From Massilia polaris (GTDB lineage: Bacteria; Pseudomonadota; Gammaproteobacteria; Burkholderiales; Burkholderiaceae_D), in assembly GCF_012927275.1 (NCBI RefSeq), contig NZ_JABBGG010000015.1, positions 1 through 64,000 on the forward strand: 64,000 nucleotides of DNA, read 5' to 3'. Every line of letters begins with the position of its first letter. The first letter of the stretch is position 1. The notes beneath the pieces are model-generated. The model ran no database searches. It had not been told where the DNA came from and saw nothing but the letters and a program-made list of their open reading frames with translations. Made by a program: the position numbers and the translations under genes. Shown here in pieces: positions 29,393 to 39,353 of this stretch.

Positions 29393-32206
29393 ATGGCGAG
29401 TAACAACGTAGCCCAATTTGCCACCGAACTGAAGATGCCTGCAGATTTGCTGCTGACGCAGCTGCGTTCTGCTGGCGTCGAAAAAAGTTCGACGTCAGAT
29501 CCATTGTCGAAAGATGATAAGGATAAGCTGTTGAACCACCTGCGCCGTACCCACGGCACAGCGGGCGAAACTGAAAAGAAGAAGATCACGCTGACTCGCA
29601 AGGAAACGACCGAGATCAAGCAGGCAGACGCCTCCGGCAAGTCGCGCACGATCCAGGTTGCTGTCAAAAAAGTGCGCACCTTCGTGCAGCGCGACGATGT
29701 CCCTGCGCCGGTTGCCGCAGAGCCGGCCGCACCGGTGGTCGACGAAGCTGAAGTGGCGCGCCGCGCCGACGAAGCACGCAAGCACGCCGAGCTGGTCGCC
29801 CGCCAGGAAGCCGAACTGCGCGAAAAGCAGGAACGCCTCGCCAAGCTGGACGCTGAGAAAGAAGCCCAGGCCAAGCAGGCTGAAGCCGACGCCAAGCGCG
29901 AAGCCGAAGAACAGACCAAGCGCGCCGCCGCGGCCACCGCCGCAGCAGGCGCCGCCGTCAGCGATGAAGGCCGCAAGGCCGTCGATGACGAAGCCCAGGC
30001 CAAGGCCAGTGCCGCCGCCAAGGAAGCCGCTGAACGCGTCGCCGCCAACGAGAAGGCACGTAAAGCCGTCGCCGACGAAGTCGCCCAGATCAAGGCCATG
30101 ATGAACGCGCCACGCCGCGTGATCAAGGCGCCTGAGCCTGCGCCTGCGCCGGTTGCCGCCATCAAGCCGAAGGTTGCCGAGGGCACGCTGCACAAGCCAG
30201 CCGCCGGCGCCGCCAAGCCGGGCGAAAAAGCTGCCGACAAGAAGCCGGCGGACAAGAAATCGATCAAGTCGGCGAATGTGTCGTCGACCTGGTCGGACGA
30301 CGCCAAGAAACGCGGCGCACCAGGCGGCGTCAAGCCACGTGGCAATGTCCCGAGCGGCCGTGACGGCTGGCGTGGCGGCGCGCGCGGTGGCCGCCGCAAC
30401 TCGCATTCGGATGATCGCGAGACCAACTTCCAGGCGCCGACCGAGGCGATCGTCAAGGACGTTCACGTTCCTGAGACCATCACGGTGGCTGAACTGGCGC
30501 ACAAGATGTCCGTCAAGGCGTCCGAGGTCATCAAGCAGCTGATGAAGCTGGGCCAGATGTGCACGATTAACCAGGTGCTGGACCAGGAAACCGCGATGAT
30601 CCTCGTGGAAGAGATGGGCCACAAGGCATTTGCCGCGGCGGAAGACGATCCCGAAGCACTGCTGGCCGACCAGGGTGAGCACGCTCACTTCGAGTCGACC
30701 GCGCGCGCACCGGTGGTGACCGTCATGGGTCACGTCGACCACGGCAAGACCTCGCTGCTGGACTACATCCGCCGCGCCAAGGTTGCATCGGGCGAAGCGG
30801 GCGGCATTACGCAGCACATCGGCGCTTACCACGTCGATACGCCGCGCGGCATGATCACCTTCCTCGACACCCCGGGTCACGAAGCCTTTACGGCAATGCG
30901 TGCCCGTGGCGCCAAGGCAACCGACATCGTCATCCTGGTGGTTGCAGCTGACGACGGCGTGATGCCGCAAACGAAGGAAGCGATTGCCCACGCAAAAGCT
31001 GCAGGCGTACCGCTGGTTGTCGCGATCAACAAGATCGACAAACCAGGTGGCAACGTCGAGCGCGTGACGCAGGAACTGGTCGCCGAACAAGTTGTGCCTG
31101 AAGAATACGGTGGCGAGTCGCCGTTCGTCCCAGTGTCGGCAAAAACCGGCCAGGGTATCGACGACCTGCTCGAGCAAGTATTGCTGCAAGCTGAAATTCT
31201 CGAACTGAAGGCCCCGATCGACGCGCCTGCGCGCGGCCTGGTGGTTGAAGGCCGCCTCGACAAGGGCAAGGGCCCGGTCGCGACCATCCTGGTCCAGTCC
31301 GGTACCTTGAGGCGTGGCGACGTGATCCTGGCCGGTTCCTCGTATGGCCGCGTCCGCGCGATGCTGGACGAGAACGGCAAGCCGATCAACGAAGCTGGTC
31401 CATCGATCCCGGTCGAGATCCAGGGCCTGACCGAAGTGCCGGTTGCCGGTGAAGAAGTCATGGTCATGGCGGACGAGCGCAAGGCGCGCGAAATCGGTCT
31501 GTTCCGTCAAGGTAAGTTCCGCGACGTGAAACTGGCCCGCCAGCAGGCAGCGAAGCTGGAAAACATGTTCGACCAGATGGCCGAAGGCGAAGTCAAGAAC
31601 CTGCCGCTGATCGTCAAGACCGACGTGCAAGGTTCGATGGAAGCGCTGGTCAGCTCGCTGCAGAAGCTGTCGACCTCGGAAGTACGCGTGCAGATCGTGC
31701 ACTCGGCAGTTGGTGGCATCACGGAATCGGACGTCAACCTCGCGGTGGCGTCGAAGGCGGTCATCATCGGCTTCAACGCCCGTGCCGATGCGCAGGGCCG
31801 CAAGCTGGCCGAGTCGAACGGCGTGGATATCCGCTACTACAACATCATCTACGATGCGATCGACGAAGTAAAAGCTGCACTGTCGGGTATGTTGTCGCCA
31901 GAGAAGCGCGAGACTGTCACCGGCCAGGTCGAGATTCGCCAGGTCATCCTGGTCTCGAAAGTCGGCGCGGTTGCCGGTTGCCTGGTCACCGATGGCGTGG
32001 TCAAGCGCTCCTCCTCGGTACGCCTGCTGCGCAACAACATCGTTGTATGGACTGGCGAGATCGACTCGCTCAAGCGCTTCAAGGACGACGCAAAAGAAGT
32101 ACGCGCCGGCCTCGAGTGCGGCCTGTCGCTCAAGAACTACAACGACATCCAGGTTGGCGACACACTGGAAGTGTTCGAAGTTCAAGAGGTTGCACGTACC
32201 CTGTAA
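29393..32206 (+). CDS. infB: Translation initiation factor IF-2
   Basis: A 937-residue GTPase that places initiator tRNA on the ribosome. After a short N-terminal IF2N domain comes a long Ala/Lys/Glu-rich helical segment (about 100-300), then a second IF2N-type region (about 355-410). The GTPase domain has GHVDHGKT near residue 447, DTPGHEAF and NKIDKP. Domains II-IV end near [12 protein letters not shown]. The length is typical for betaproteobacteria. AGAGGA precedes the ATG at 29393. Confidence 0.97.
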   Translation: MASNNVAQFATELKMPADLLLTQLRSAGVEKSSTSDPLSKDDKDKLLNHLRRTHGTAGETEKKKITLTRKETTEIKQADASGKSRTIQVAVKKVRTFVQRDDVPAPVAAEPAAPVVDEAEVARRADEARKHAELVARQEAELREKQERLAKLDAEKEAQAKQAEADAKREAEEQTKRAAAATAAAGAAVSDEGRKAVDDEAQAKASAAAKEAAERVAANEKARKAVADEVAQIKAMMNAPRRVIKAPEPAPAPVAAIKPKVAEGTLHKPAAGAAKPGEKAADKKPADKKSIKSANVSSTWSDDAKKRGAPGGVKPRGNVPSGRDGWRGGARGGRRNSHSDDRETNFQAPTEAIVKDVHVPETITVAELAHKMSVKASEVIKQLMKLGQMCTINQVLDQETAMILVEEMGHKAFAAAEDDPEALLADQGEHAHFESTARAPVVTVMGHVDHGKTSLLDYIRRAKVASGEAGGITQHIGAYHVDTPRGMITFLDTPGHEAFTAMRARGAKATDIVILVVAADDGVMPQTKEAIAHAKAAGVPLVVAINKIDKPGGNVERVTQELVAEQVVPEEYGGESPFVPVSAKTGQGIDDLLEQVLLQAEILELKAPIDAPARGLVVEGRLDKGKGPVATILVQSGTLRRGDVILAGSSYGRVRAMLDENGKPINEAGPSIPVEIQGLTEVPVAGEEVMVMADERKAREIGLFRQGKFRDVKLARQQAAKLENMFDQMAEGEVKNLPLIVKTDVQGSMEALVSSLQKLSTSEVRVQIVHSAVGGITESDVNLAVASKAVIIGFNARADAQGRKLAESNGVDIRYYNIIYDAIDEVKAALSGMLSPEKRETVTGQVEIRQVILVSKVGAVAGCLVTDGVVKRSSSVRLLRNNIVVWTGEIDSLKRFKDDAKEVRAGLECGLSLKNYNDIQVGDTLEVFEVQEVARTL

Positions 32207-32220
32207 TAGGTTGCAGTAAC

Positions 32221-32275
32221 CGTGGGGCGGATACGCGGGGGCGCAAGCCTCCGCGTATCCGCCCCACGTTTTTTT
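32221..32275 (+). terminator. Very strong hairpin terminator between infB and rbfA
   Basis: A 22-bp stem (32221-32242 with 32247-32268, one G-T pair) is capped by a GCAA tetraloop and followed by seven Ts. It lies 14 bases after the infB stop and 17 before the rbfA ATG. It should stop most transcription or protect the upstream mRNA 3' end, and so set rbfA-truB expression below infB. Confidence 0.9.
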
Positions 32276-32292
32276 AAGAGTAAGATACGAAC

Positions 32293-32703
32293 ATGGCAAA
32301 ACACAGCAAATCCATCCCGGTCCGCGGCGTTCGCGTTGCCGACCAGATCCAGCGCGACCTCGCTGAAATCATCGCGTACGAGTTGAAAGACCCGCGCGTG
32401 GGCATGGTCACGATCTCCGAAGTCCAGCTCACGCCCGACTACGCCCATGCCAAGGTGTTCTTCACCATGCTCAAGGACGACAAGGAATCGGTCAAGAACA
32501 CGCTCGACGGCCTGTCCAAGGGCGCCGGCTACATGCGCAACGTGCTCGGCAAGCGCCTGCACATCCACACCTTGCCGACCCTGCACTTCATCCACGACAC
32601 CTCCACCGCGCGCGGCATGGAAATGTCGCTGCTGATCGACCAGGCCAACGCCACCCGCGCGGCCGATGCCGAGCCGGACGAACCAAAGCAAGACGCAGAA
32701 TAA
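32293..32703 (+). CDS. rbfA: Ribosome-binding factor RbfA
   Basis: A 136-residue KH-fold protein for late 30S assembly and cold adaptation. [22 protein letters not shown] and [20 protein letters not shown] are family hallmarks. It starts 17 bases after a strong terminator, and no new promoter is visible in that space, so it probably depends on read-through from infB. The last residues are an acidic tail. Confidence 0.95.
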   Translation: MAKHSKSIPVRGVRVADQIQRDLAEIIAYELKDPRVGMVTISEVQLTPDYAHAKVFFTMLKDDKESVKNTLDGLSKGAGYMRNVLGKRLHIHTLPTLHFIHDTSTARGMEMSLLIDQANATRAADAEPDEPKQDAE

Positions 32704-32704
32704 G

Positions 32705-33622
32705 TTGAACAAGCCTATCAAGAAGGTCCGCGACCTCGTCGACGGCGTGCTGCTGCTCGACAAGCCGGTTGGCCTGTCGTCCAACGACGCGCTGATCAAG
32801 GCCAAGCGCGTGCTGAACGCGAAGAAGGCGGGCCACACCGGCACGCTCGACCCGTTCGCCACCGGCCTGCTGCCGCTGTGCTTCGGCGAAGCGACCAAGT
32901 TCTCGCAGGACTTGCTGGAAGCGGACAAGACTTACGAAACCACGGTTCATCTCGGCATCACGACCAACACGGGCGATACCGAAGGCGAGGCCATCGCTAC
33001 GCGCCCGGTCGACGTGACCGTCGAGCAGATCGAGGCCGTGCTGGAGAAATTCCGCGGTCCGATCCTGCAGGTGCCGCCGATGTATTCGGCGCTCAAGCGC
33101 GACGGCAAGGCCTACTACGAGTACGCGCGCGAGGGCATCACGCTGGAGCGTGAAGCGCGCCCGGTGACGATTCTCGATCTGAAATTTTTGGAATATTCTG
33201 CACCGTTTTTGAAATTATCTGTCACGTGCAGCAAGGGGACTTACATCCGCGTGCTGGGCGAGGACATCGGTAATGCACTCGGCTGCGGCGCGCACCTGAA
33301 CGCGCTGCGGCGCACCCAGGTCGGCGCGCTGACGACCGAGGGCATGATCACGCTCGAAGCCTTGCAGGCGGATGAAGCGCCGCTGGCGTTGCTGGCGCCG
33401 GTCGATGCCCTGTTGTCGTCGTTCCCGGCGGTGATGCTGACCGAGGAACTGGGCAGGCGCTTCCTGCAAGGCCAGCGCCTGGCGCTTGGCAAGGAAAGCG
33501 TCGACGTGCCGCAGGAGCAGGGCAGGGTGCGCGTCTATCTCGACGCCAAGCTGCTTGGCACCGGCATCCTGCAGGAATATTCCATCCTCGCACCGGAACG
33601 CTTGATCGCCGCGAAGCAGTAG
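32705..33622 (+). CDS. truB: tRNA pseudouridine(55) synthase TruB
   Basis: This enzyme makes pseudouridine 55 in the T-loop of tRNAs. The catalytic Asp lies in [19 protein letters not shown], and [12 protein letters not shown] is also conserved. The start is uncertain. A TTG at 32705, directly after the rbfA stop, gives [11 protein letters not shown]; an ATG at 32666 inside rbfA gives 13 extra residues. Neither has a good ribosome binding site, so coupling with rbfA is likely. With the TTG start it has 305 residues, in the normal range. Confidence 0.93.
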   Translation: MNKPIKKVRDLVDGVLLLDKPVGLSSNDALIKAKRVLNAKKAGHTGTLDPFATGLLPLCFGEATKFSQDLLEADKTYETTVHLGITTNTGDTEGEAIATRPVDVTVEQIEAVLEKFRGPILQVPPMYSALKRDGKAYYEYAREGITLEREARPVTILDLKFLEYSAPFLKLSVTCSKGTYIRVLGEDIGNALGCGAHLNALRRTQVGALTTEGMITLEALQADEAPLALLAPVDALLSSFPAVMLTEELGRRFLQGQRLALGKESVDVPQEQGRVRVYLDAKLLGTGILQEYSILAPERLIAAKQ

Positions 33623-33681
33623 CGCCGTAGCAAGCCCCTGAAATCACGGACGTTTTCGGCTTAGTGCAACGCAACACGTGC

Positions 33682-33687
33682 TATACT
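33682..33687 (+). promoter_or_regulatory. Probable -10 element of the typA promoter
   Basis: TATACT lies 67 bases before the typA ATG, in the 131-base gap after truB. The -35 is weak (TTAGTG with 15 bases of spacing). A separate promoter for typA is plausible because no read-through arrangement is obvious. Confidence 0.4.
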
Positions 33688-33753
33688 AGTGGGTTCCAGT
33701 AATCCGCAGCATCCTGTCTACCCCCGTACTTCACGTACATTTTCTTTACGACC

Positions 33754-35586
33754 ATGTCAAATTCAAAACGCGCAATTCGTAACATCGCTATCATCGCCCA
33801 CGTTGACCACGGCAAAACCACGCTCGTGGACATGCTGCTGCGCCAGTCCGGTACCTTCCGTGAAAACCAGGCGGTCGAAACCCGCGTGATGGACTCGAAC
33901 GACCTCGAAAAAGAACGCGGCATTACGATTCTGTCGAAGAACTGCGCGGTTGAGTACGAAGGCACCCACATCAACATCGTCGACACCCCGGGCCACGCCG
34001 ACTTCGGCGGCGAAGTGGAACGTGTCCTGTCGATGGTTGACTCGGTGCTGCTGCTGGTCGATGCACAAGAAGGCCCGATGCCGCAGACCCGCTTCGTCAC
34101 GCGTAAAGCGCTGGCGCTGGGCCTGAAGCCTATCGTTGTCGTCAACAAGGTTGACCGTCCGGGCGCGCGCGCTGACTGGGCCATCAACCAGACCTTCGAA
34201 CTGTTCGACAAGCTCGGCGCGACCGACGAGCAGCTCGACTTCCCTATCGTCTACGCATCGGGCCTGAACGGCTACGCCGGCCTGACCGAAGATGTCCGCA
34301 GCGGCGACATGAAGCCGCTGTTCGACGCGATCCTGCAACACGTGCCTGTCCGTGACGACAATCCGGACGGCCCGCTGCAGATGCAAATCACCTCGCTCGA
34401 CTACTCGTCGTACGTCGGCAAGATCGGCATTGGCCGCGTCAACCGCGGCACCGTCAAGACCGGCCAGGACGTCGTCGTCCTGAACGGCCCTGACGGCACC
34501 CCAATCAAGGGCCGCATCAACCAGGTACTGAACTTCAAGGGCCTCGAGCGCGTACTGGTCGACGAAGCGGTCGCCGGCGACATCTGCCTGATCAACGGTA
34601 TCGACGAAATCGGCATCGGTTCGACCATCTGCGCACCGGACACCCCGGAAGCGCTGCCAATGCTGACCGTCGACGAGCCGACGCTGACCATGAACTTCAT
34701 GGTCAACAACTCGCCACTGGCCGGCCGCGAAGGCAAGTTCGTCACCAGCCGCCAGCTGCGTGACCGCCTCGACCGCGAACTGAAAGCCAACGTCGCACTG
34801 CGCGTAGCGCCGACCGACGACGACACGATCTTCGAAGTCTCGGGCCGCGGCGAGCTGCACCTGACCATCCTGATCGAAAACATGCGCCGCGAAGGCTTCG
34901 AGATGGCTGTATCGCGTCCACGCGTGGTCTTCAAGATGGTCGATGGCGTGCGCCACGAGCCGTTTGAAAACCTGACCGTCGACGTTGAAGAAGTCAACCA
35001 GGGCGGCGTGATGGAAGAACTGGGCCGCCGCCGTGGCGACCTGACCAACATGGAATCGGACGGCAAGGGCCGTGTGCGCCTTGAGTACAAGATTCCTGCG
35101 CGTGGCCTGATCGGCTTCCAGGGCGAATTCATGACCCTGACCCGCGGTACCGGTTTGATGTCGCACGTATTCGACGAATACGCGCCAGTCGACAACACCC
35201 GCGGCGAGATGGCTGGCCGCCGTAACGGCGTGCTGATTTCGCAGGACGACGGCGCTGCTGTTGCCTACGCAATCTGGAAGCTGCAGGATCGCGGCCGCAT
35301 GTTCGTGGTCCACAACGACCCAGTGTACGAAGGCATGATCATCGGTATCCACTCGCGCGACAACGACCTGGTGGTTAACCCGATCAAGGGCAAGCAGCTG
35401 ACCAACGTGCGTTCGTCGGGTACCGACGAAGCAGTGCGCCTGGTACCACCTGTCCAGATGTCGCTCGAGTACGCGGTTGAATTCATCGCCGACGACGAAC
35501 TGGTCGAGATCACGCCTAAGTCGATCCGCCTGCGCAAGCGCTACCTGAAAGAGCACGAGCGCAAGAAGGCTAGCCGCGAGGCGTAA
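33754..35586 (+). CDS. typA: Ribosome-associated GTPase TypA/BipA
   Basis: A 610-residue translational GTPase related to EF-G that assists 50S assembly and stress growth. The G1 motif [10 protein letters not shown] is near residues 15-24, G2 is in ERGITI, G3 is DTPGHADF and G4 is NKVD. The C-terminal BipA-specific domain is seen in [21 protein letters not shown] and near the end [13 protein letters not shown]. Length and motifs are normal. It follows truB, as in related betaproteobacteria, and has its own terminator. Confidence 0.97.
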   Translation: MSNSKRAIRNIAIIAHVDHGKTTLVDMLLRQSGTFRENQAVETRVMDSNDLEKERGITILSKNCAVEYEGTHINIVDTPGHADFGGEVERVLSMVDSVLLLVDAQEGPMPQTRFVTRKALALGLKPIVVVNKVDRPGARADWAINQTFELFDKLGATDEQLDFPIVYASGLNGYAGLTEDVRSGDMKPLFDAILQHVPVRDDNPDGPLQMQITSLDYSSYVGKIGIGRVNRGTVKTGQDVVVLNGPDGTPIKGRINQVLNFKGLERVLVDEAVAGDICLINGIDEIGIGSTICAPDTPEALPMLTVDEPTLTMNFMVNNSPLAGREGKFVTSRQLRDRLDRELKANVALRVAPTDDDTIFEVSGRGELHLTILIENMRREGFEMAVSRPRVVFKMVDGVRHEPFENLTVDVEEVNQGGVMEELGRRRGDLTNMESDGKGRVRLEYKIPARGLIGFQGEFMTLTRGTGLMSHVFDEYAPVDNTRGEMAGRRNGVLISQDDGAAVAYAIWKLQDRGRMFVVHNDPVYEGMIIGIHSRDNDLVVNPIKGKQLTNVRSSGTDEAVRLVPPVQMSLEYAVEFIADDELVEITPKSIRLRKRYLKEHERKKASREA

Positions 35587-35626
35587 TAGCGAAATGTACC
35601 GGGCCCGCAAGATCCCGGGCATGAAG

Positions 35627-35664
35627 AAACCCGCAGTGCCAGTGATGGCAGTGCGGGTTTTTTT
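35627..35664 (+). terminator. Terminator of typA
   Basis: A 14-bp stem with one internal G-G mismatch (35627-35641 with 35646-35660) and a GTGA loop runs into seven Ts. It also separates typA from the convergent flagellar block, whose last stop is at 35691. The minus-strand T run is weaker. Confidence 0.85.
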
Positions 35665-35690
35665 ACGTGATCAAGTCGCTTATGCGGGTG

Positions 35691-36683
35691 TTAGTGGAGT
35701 CCTAGCAAGGCGAGCACCCGTTCCCGGCTAATCCCGACCATCGCGGAAGTGATCGCAAGCAGCGAATCATAATTTGGCTCCGTCGCGGTCGCCGCGAAAT
35801 CCTGGGCCAGCGCATTCATATCGACCGCCGGCACCGGCGCCGTCGCGGCGCGGCTGGCAGCTGCGCTCAACTCACGACTGGCTGCTGCCTGCGAGCTGCG
35901 CACCTGCGCCAGCGCACGCACCACTTCCTGCAGGCTCCGTCGCAAGGCTTCCGTATCGCTGGTACCCCAGCGCTGCGGCGCCACGGCGCCTGGTTCTTCT
36001 TCCGGCGCCACGCGGCCACGCCCGAGGATCGACAGATTGTCGCGCAGTGCGGGCCAGTGGACTTCAGGTGCCGTGAATACCAGCTTGCCGTTCGCATCGC
36101 TGCTGACGCGTACATTAGCTGGCGCGAGCGCGCGGTCGAAGCGCTGGATGATTTCCTCGTCCGACATGCCACGCTCGATATTGACAGTCAGCGCTTGGTT
36201 GCTGCCGCCAAGCGAAAACGACATCATTTGCGGGCCGCTCGCTTTCAGCGAGCTAAGCGTCATGCCGCGCATGCTGAAGCGCTGCGTGGCCGATGCGCTG
36301 CTGTAGTTGAGTTGCGCGTTGAGCTTGTCGCCGGCCGATTTGCGGCGGCGATCGAGCGTGTTGGCCAGTTCGCGCAGTTGCGCTTCGATCTGGCGTTCGT
36401 CCGCTTGCAGGTTGCTGAGCTTGGCGCTGAGTTCGCTTTTCAGCGACTGCAGCTGTCGCGCCACTTCTTCCAGGAAGTCGAGCGCTTGCTGGGCGCCGGC
36501 AACGTCGCCTTGCAGGCGGGTGTCGAGGCCGGGTAAGCCGCGGCGCAGCGGCGCGGTCGGTGCGGACAGTTGCGGCGGACGGCCTCCCGCGATGCGCTCG
36601 GCGGCATCGGCCCGCGCGCTGACCGTGTTGCCAGCCCCGGCGGCGTCGGCCGGGGAGGGAGTGGTTGGCCGGATCGCGTCCAT
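35691..36683 (-). CDS. Unrecognised protein at the end of the flgBCDEFGHIJKL block
   Basis: A 330-residue protein that I cannot assign. It has a disordered N terminus (about 1-60), a probable coiled coil (about 62-118, LEEVARQLQSLKSELSAKL), and a central region (about 163-210) reading ALTVNIERGMSDEEIIQRF, then NVRVSSDANGKLVFTA. The central region resembles the hook-IN motif of flagellins and FliD, where a few residues precede a beta hairpin and KLVFTA-like strand. The C terminus is helical and Ala-rich. It is two bases after flgL on the same strand. A filament- or hook-associated role, comparable to the putative LafW of Flag-2 loci, is only inferred. Confidence 0.7.
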   Translation of the reverse strand: MDAIRPTTPSPADAAGAGNTVSARADAAERIAGGRPPQLSAPTAPLRRGLPGLDTRLQGDVAGAQQALDFLEEVARQLQSLKSELSAKLSNLQADERQIEAQLRELANTLDRRRKSAGDKLNAQLNYSSASATQRFSMRGMTLSSLKASGPQMMSFSLGGSNQALTVNIERGMSDEEIIQRFDRALAPANVRVSSDANGKLVFTAPEVHWPALRDNLSILGRGRVAPEEEPGAVAPQRWGTSDTEALRRSLQEVVRALAQVRSSQAAASRELSAAASRAATAPVPAVDMNALAQDFAATATEPNYDSLLAITSAMVGISRERVLALLGLH

Positions 36684-36685
36684 GA

Positions 36686-37597
36686 TTACAGCACCTGGAA
36701 CAGTGACAGGGTGCCGATCTTGGCGTAGGCCTTGTAGGTCGCCTGCAGGGCGTTCGAATAACCGTTCAGCTCGGTAGCGGCAAAGCCGTAGTCGAGCTGG
36801 CCGATGTCAGTCAGCGCCACCTGGTTCGACAGGCTCACATTGCTGTGGTTGATGTCGAGCGTGGACAGGATGGTCTGCGAGCCGCCGAGCATGGCGACTT
36901 TGCCGGACACCAGCGTCAGCGCGTCATCGAAGCCGTCGAGATTGGCGCCCAGTACCGCGCGCACTGCCGGGTCGTTGGGGCTGACGCCTGGGGTCGACAG
37001 CGCGGCGATCGTCTGGTCGAGCTGGTTGAGCAGGTCTTCGACGCCTTTGACGTTGCCGTTGGCAACCTGGGTGATGCCGTTGCCGACGACCACGGTCTGG
37101 TCGTTGGTGTTGCCGACGAAGGTGTAGCGCGCGCCCGGCGCGGCGGCCGCGTTGTAGGCGATCGGCGCGGTGTCGGTCAGGGTGCCGGAGAACACGAAGC
37201 GGCCTTCCTGGTCGATCGCGTTGGCGGTGTACAGCAGGCTTTCGCGCAGCGAGGTCAGCGGAGTGACCATGGCGGCCAGGTCCTCCGGGGTGTTGCTGCC
37301 GTCCGAGGACCAGACCAGCAGGTCGCGGCCCTGGATCATGTCGTTGACCATCGTGCCCAGGTAGTCTTCGTTTTTGGTCAGGCGCACCTTGATCGCGGCG
37401 ATGTTCTCGCGGTACTGGTTCAGGGTCGATTCTTCGCGGCGCAGGCGCGACAGGCGCACGTTGTCGACCGGATCGTCCGACGGCAGCTGGATACGCTGGC
37501 CCGACGCCATCTGCTGGGTGATGTAGGTCATGCGCTCCTGGTTCAGCTGGAGCGACACGTTCATCGTCGACTGGTATTGGCTGGTGGCGATTCGCAT
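36686..37597 (-). CDS. flgL: Flagellar hook-filament junction protein FlgL
   Basis: FlgL (HAP3) joins the hook to the filament and is exported by the flagellar type III system. The 303-residue length and the flagellin-like N terminus MRIATSQYQSTMNVSLQLNQ, with RIQLPSDDPVDNVRLSRLR, identify it. The C-terminal helix near the end matches flagellin-type D0 helices. GGAGAACAGA precedes the ATG at 37597. It is the second last gene of the flgB-to-flgL block. Confidence 0.93.
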   Translation of the reverse strand: MRIATSQYQSTMNVSLQLNQERMTYITQQMASGQRIQLPSDDPVDNVRLSRLRREESTLNQYRENIAAIKVRLTKNEDYLGTMVNDMIQGRDLLVWSSDGSNTPEDLAAMVTPLTSLRESLLYTANAIDQEGRFVFSGTLTDTAPIAYNAAAAPGARYTFVGNTNDQTVVVGNGITQVANGNVKGVEDLLNQLDQTIAALSTPGVSPNDPAVRAVLGANLDGFDDALTLVSGKVAMLGGSQTILSTLDINHSNVSLSNQVALTDIGQLDYGFAATELNGYSNALQATYKAYAKIGTLSLFQVL

Positions 37598-37607
37598 TCT
37601 GTTCTCC

Positions 37608-38981
37608 TTAGGCCATCATCGCGAGCGTGGCATCGAACAGCGCATTCGCCACCGACATCACTTTCATGTTCGCCTGGTACATATTCTGGAACTCGACCAG
37701 GTTGATCGCTTCTTCGTCCTGGTTCACGCCGCTGGTCGATTTCCAGTCGTCGACCGACTGGGTGCGGATGGTTTCCCTGGTCGCCAGCGCCGAGCGGTTC
37801 TGCTGGCTGTCGACGGCCAGCTTGCCGGTCAGCTGGGTGTCGGCGTCGGCGATCAGCACCGCGCCCAGCGAGGTGACCGTGATCGGCTGGTTCTTGATGG
37901 CGATGATGCGCTGCAGGTTGGTGCTGTCGCCTGGCGTATTGTCGGCCGAGAAGGCGAGGTCGTCGGTCTCGTAGCCGGCGACGATCTTCAGCATGTCCGA
38001 CGGGCTGCCCGGGGTGAACTGGAACAGCGGGCCGCCAGCGGCGCCGCCCATCGTGAAGCCAGCCGCCAGCTGGGTGTTGACCTTGGCCGCGATCTGCTCG
38101 GCCATGTCGGACACGCCCTTTTGCAGAGGCAGCAGGATGTCGCGCTCGTATGCGCCCAGGCCGCCAAGCTGTCCGCCGACGCTCACGCTGTCGAGCTGGA
38201 ACGAGGTGCCTGCGAATTCGAGCGAGAAGGTCTGGGTGGCGCCGGTGCCGGCGACCAGCTTGCCCGGCACCGCGCCGATGACCAGCGCCTGGCCGGTCTT
38301 GAGCGACACGCTGCGGCTGCCGTCCGGCTGGTCCGATACTTCGAGGTCGAGCTGCGAGGCCAGGGTGTCGATGGCCTGGTCGCGCGCGTCGACCAGCGCG
38401 GAGTGGTTGGTGCCGGTAGCGGCGGCGATCGTGATCTGGCGGTTCAGCGAGGCGATGTTGTTGATCGTGGCGTTGGCCGACGACACGATGGCGCTGCGCT
38501 GCTGGCGCAGCGATTGCAGCTGCGCGTTGAACACGTTGTTCAGGTTGTTGAAGCGCTGCGCCATGGTGCCGGCCGCGGTCAGCACCTGCTGGCGCAGCGG
38601 GGTCGAGGTCGGGTCGACGCCGGCCACCGCGTTGAGCGCTTCGAAGAATTTGTCGACACCGGCCGACAGGCTCGCTGCGTCGTCGCCCATCACGCGTTCG
38701 AGCTGGGTCAGGTAAGGCTGGCTCTGCGCATGGCGGCCGACGCCGGAGGCTGCGCGCCACATCTGCTGGTTCTTGTAGTCGTCGCTGATGCGCATCAGGT
38801 TGTTGACCGCGACCCCGTTGCCTGCCGAGCGGTTGTTGCCGCTTTGCGGGCCGATTGCCGTCAGCAGCGCCGCCTGCCGGGTGTACCCCTTGGTCTGCAG
38901 GTTAGCAATGTTCTGGCTGGTAGCAGCCAGTGCCAGCTGGGAAGCGAGCGCGCCGGACAGCGCATTGTTCATGATGCTCAT
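37608..38981 (-). CDS. flgK: Flagellar hook-associated protein FlgK
   Basis: FlgK (HAP1) lies between hook and FlgL. It is 457 residues, shorter than the E. coli protein (547), mainly through a smaller middle. The N-terminal SQNIANLQTKGYTRQAALL block and the C-terminal GVNQDEEAINLVEFQNMYQANMKV block are conserved. It may start at residue 1 or at the Met in position 4. It is 10 bases upstream of flgL on the transcribed strand. Confidence 0.93.
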   Translation of the reverse strand: MSIMNNALSGALASQLALAATSQNIANLQTKGYTRQAALLTAIGPQSGNNRSAGNGVAVNNLMRISDDYKNQQMWRAASGVGRHAQSQPYLTQLERVMGDDAASLSAGVDKFFEALNAVAGVDPTSTPLRQQVLTAAGTMAQRFNNLNNVFNAQLQSLRQQRSAIVSSANATINNIASLNRQITIAAATGTNHSALVDARDQAIDTLASQLDLEVSDQPDGSRSVSLKTGQALVIGAVPGKLVAGTGATQTFSLEFAGTSFQLDSVSVGGQLGGLGAYERDILLPLQKGVSDMAEQIAAKVNTQLAAGFTMGGAAGGPLFQFTPGSPSDMLKIVAGYETDDLAFSADNTPGDSTNLQRIIAIKNQPITVTSLGAVLIADADTQLTGKLAVDSQQNRSALATRETIRTQSVDDWKSTSGVNQDEEAINLVEFQNMYQANMKVMSVANALFDATLAMMA

Positions 38982-39029
38982 TTTGCAATATCTTTCGCGT
39001 GGGTGCCGTCAACTGAACAAGGCGACCGT

Positions 39030-39344
39030 TTATTTAGAATTATTAAGCGGCGCCGGCAAAAGTTGGCGCAGGATGGCGTCGGCGATGCCGAAAGCGCGCT
39101 GGCCAGCCATCTGGGTGGCGACCATGCCGTCGGCCATGTCCTGCATGTCGCGGTTGACCGGGTCCTTGAACACGCTGTCCTCGGACGCCATTTCGCGGGT
39201 GCCGGCGCGCATCTGCTTGAGCATGTTCGCGATGAAGAAGCTCTCGAATTCGACCGCGGCCTTGGTGGCCTTGGCCGCGTAGACCGGGTCGGCCGCCGGC
39301 GTATCGGCGGTGTGGCGCGGCAGGGATGGGTCAAGAGTGGTCAT
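39030..39344 (-). CDS. flgJ: Rod-binding protein FlgJ, N-terminal domain only
   Basis: A 104-residue protein matching only the rod-cap half of FlgJ, with AAVEFESFFIANMLKQMR and the DMADGMVATQMAGQRAFGIAD helix. The usual peptidoglycan-hydrolase half is absent here; a separate gene at 46186-46890 supplies a glucosaminidase. FlgJ caps the growing rod. It is placed as expected between flgI and flgK. Confidence 0.9.
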   Translation of the reverse strand: MTTLDPSLPRHTADTPAADPVYAAKATKAAVEFESFFIANMLKQMRAGTREMASEDSVFKDPVNRDMQDMADGMVATQMAGQRAFGIADAILRQLLPAPLNNSK

Positions 39345-39353
39345 GTGCGGTCC

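Noticed and set aside
29495-32299. A 934-codon frame opposite infB
   Set aside because: InfB is unmistakable on the plus strand, and the antisense product has no motif.
33763-35622. A 619-codon frame opposite typA
   Set aside because: TypA motifs are all intact on the plus strand; the antisense frame extends through the gene only because of codon bias.
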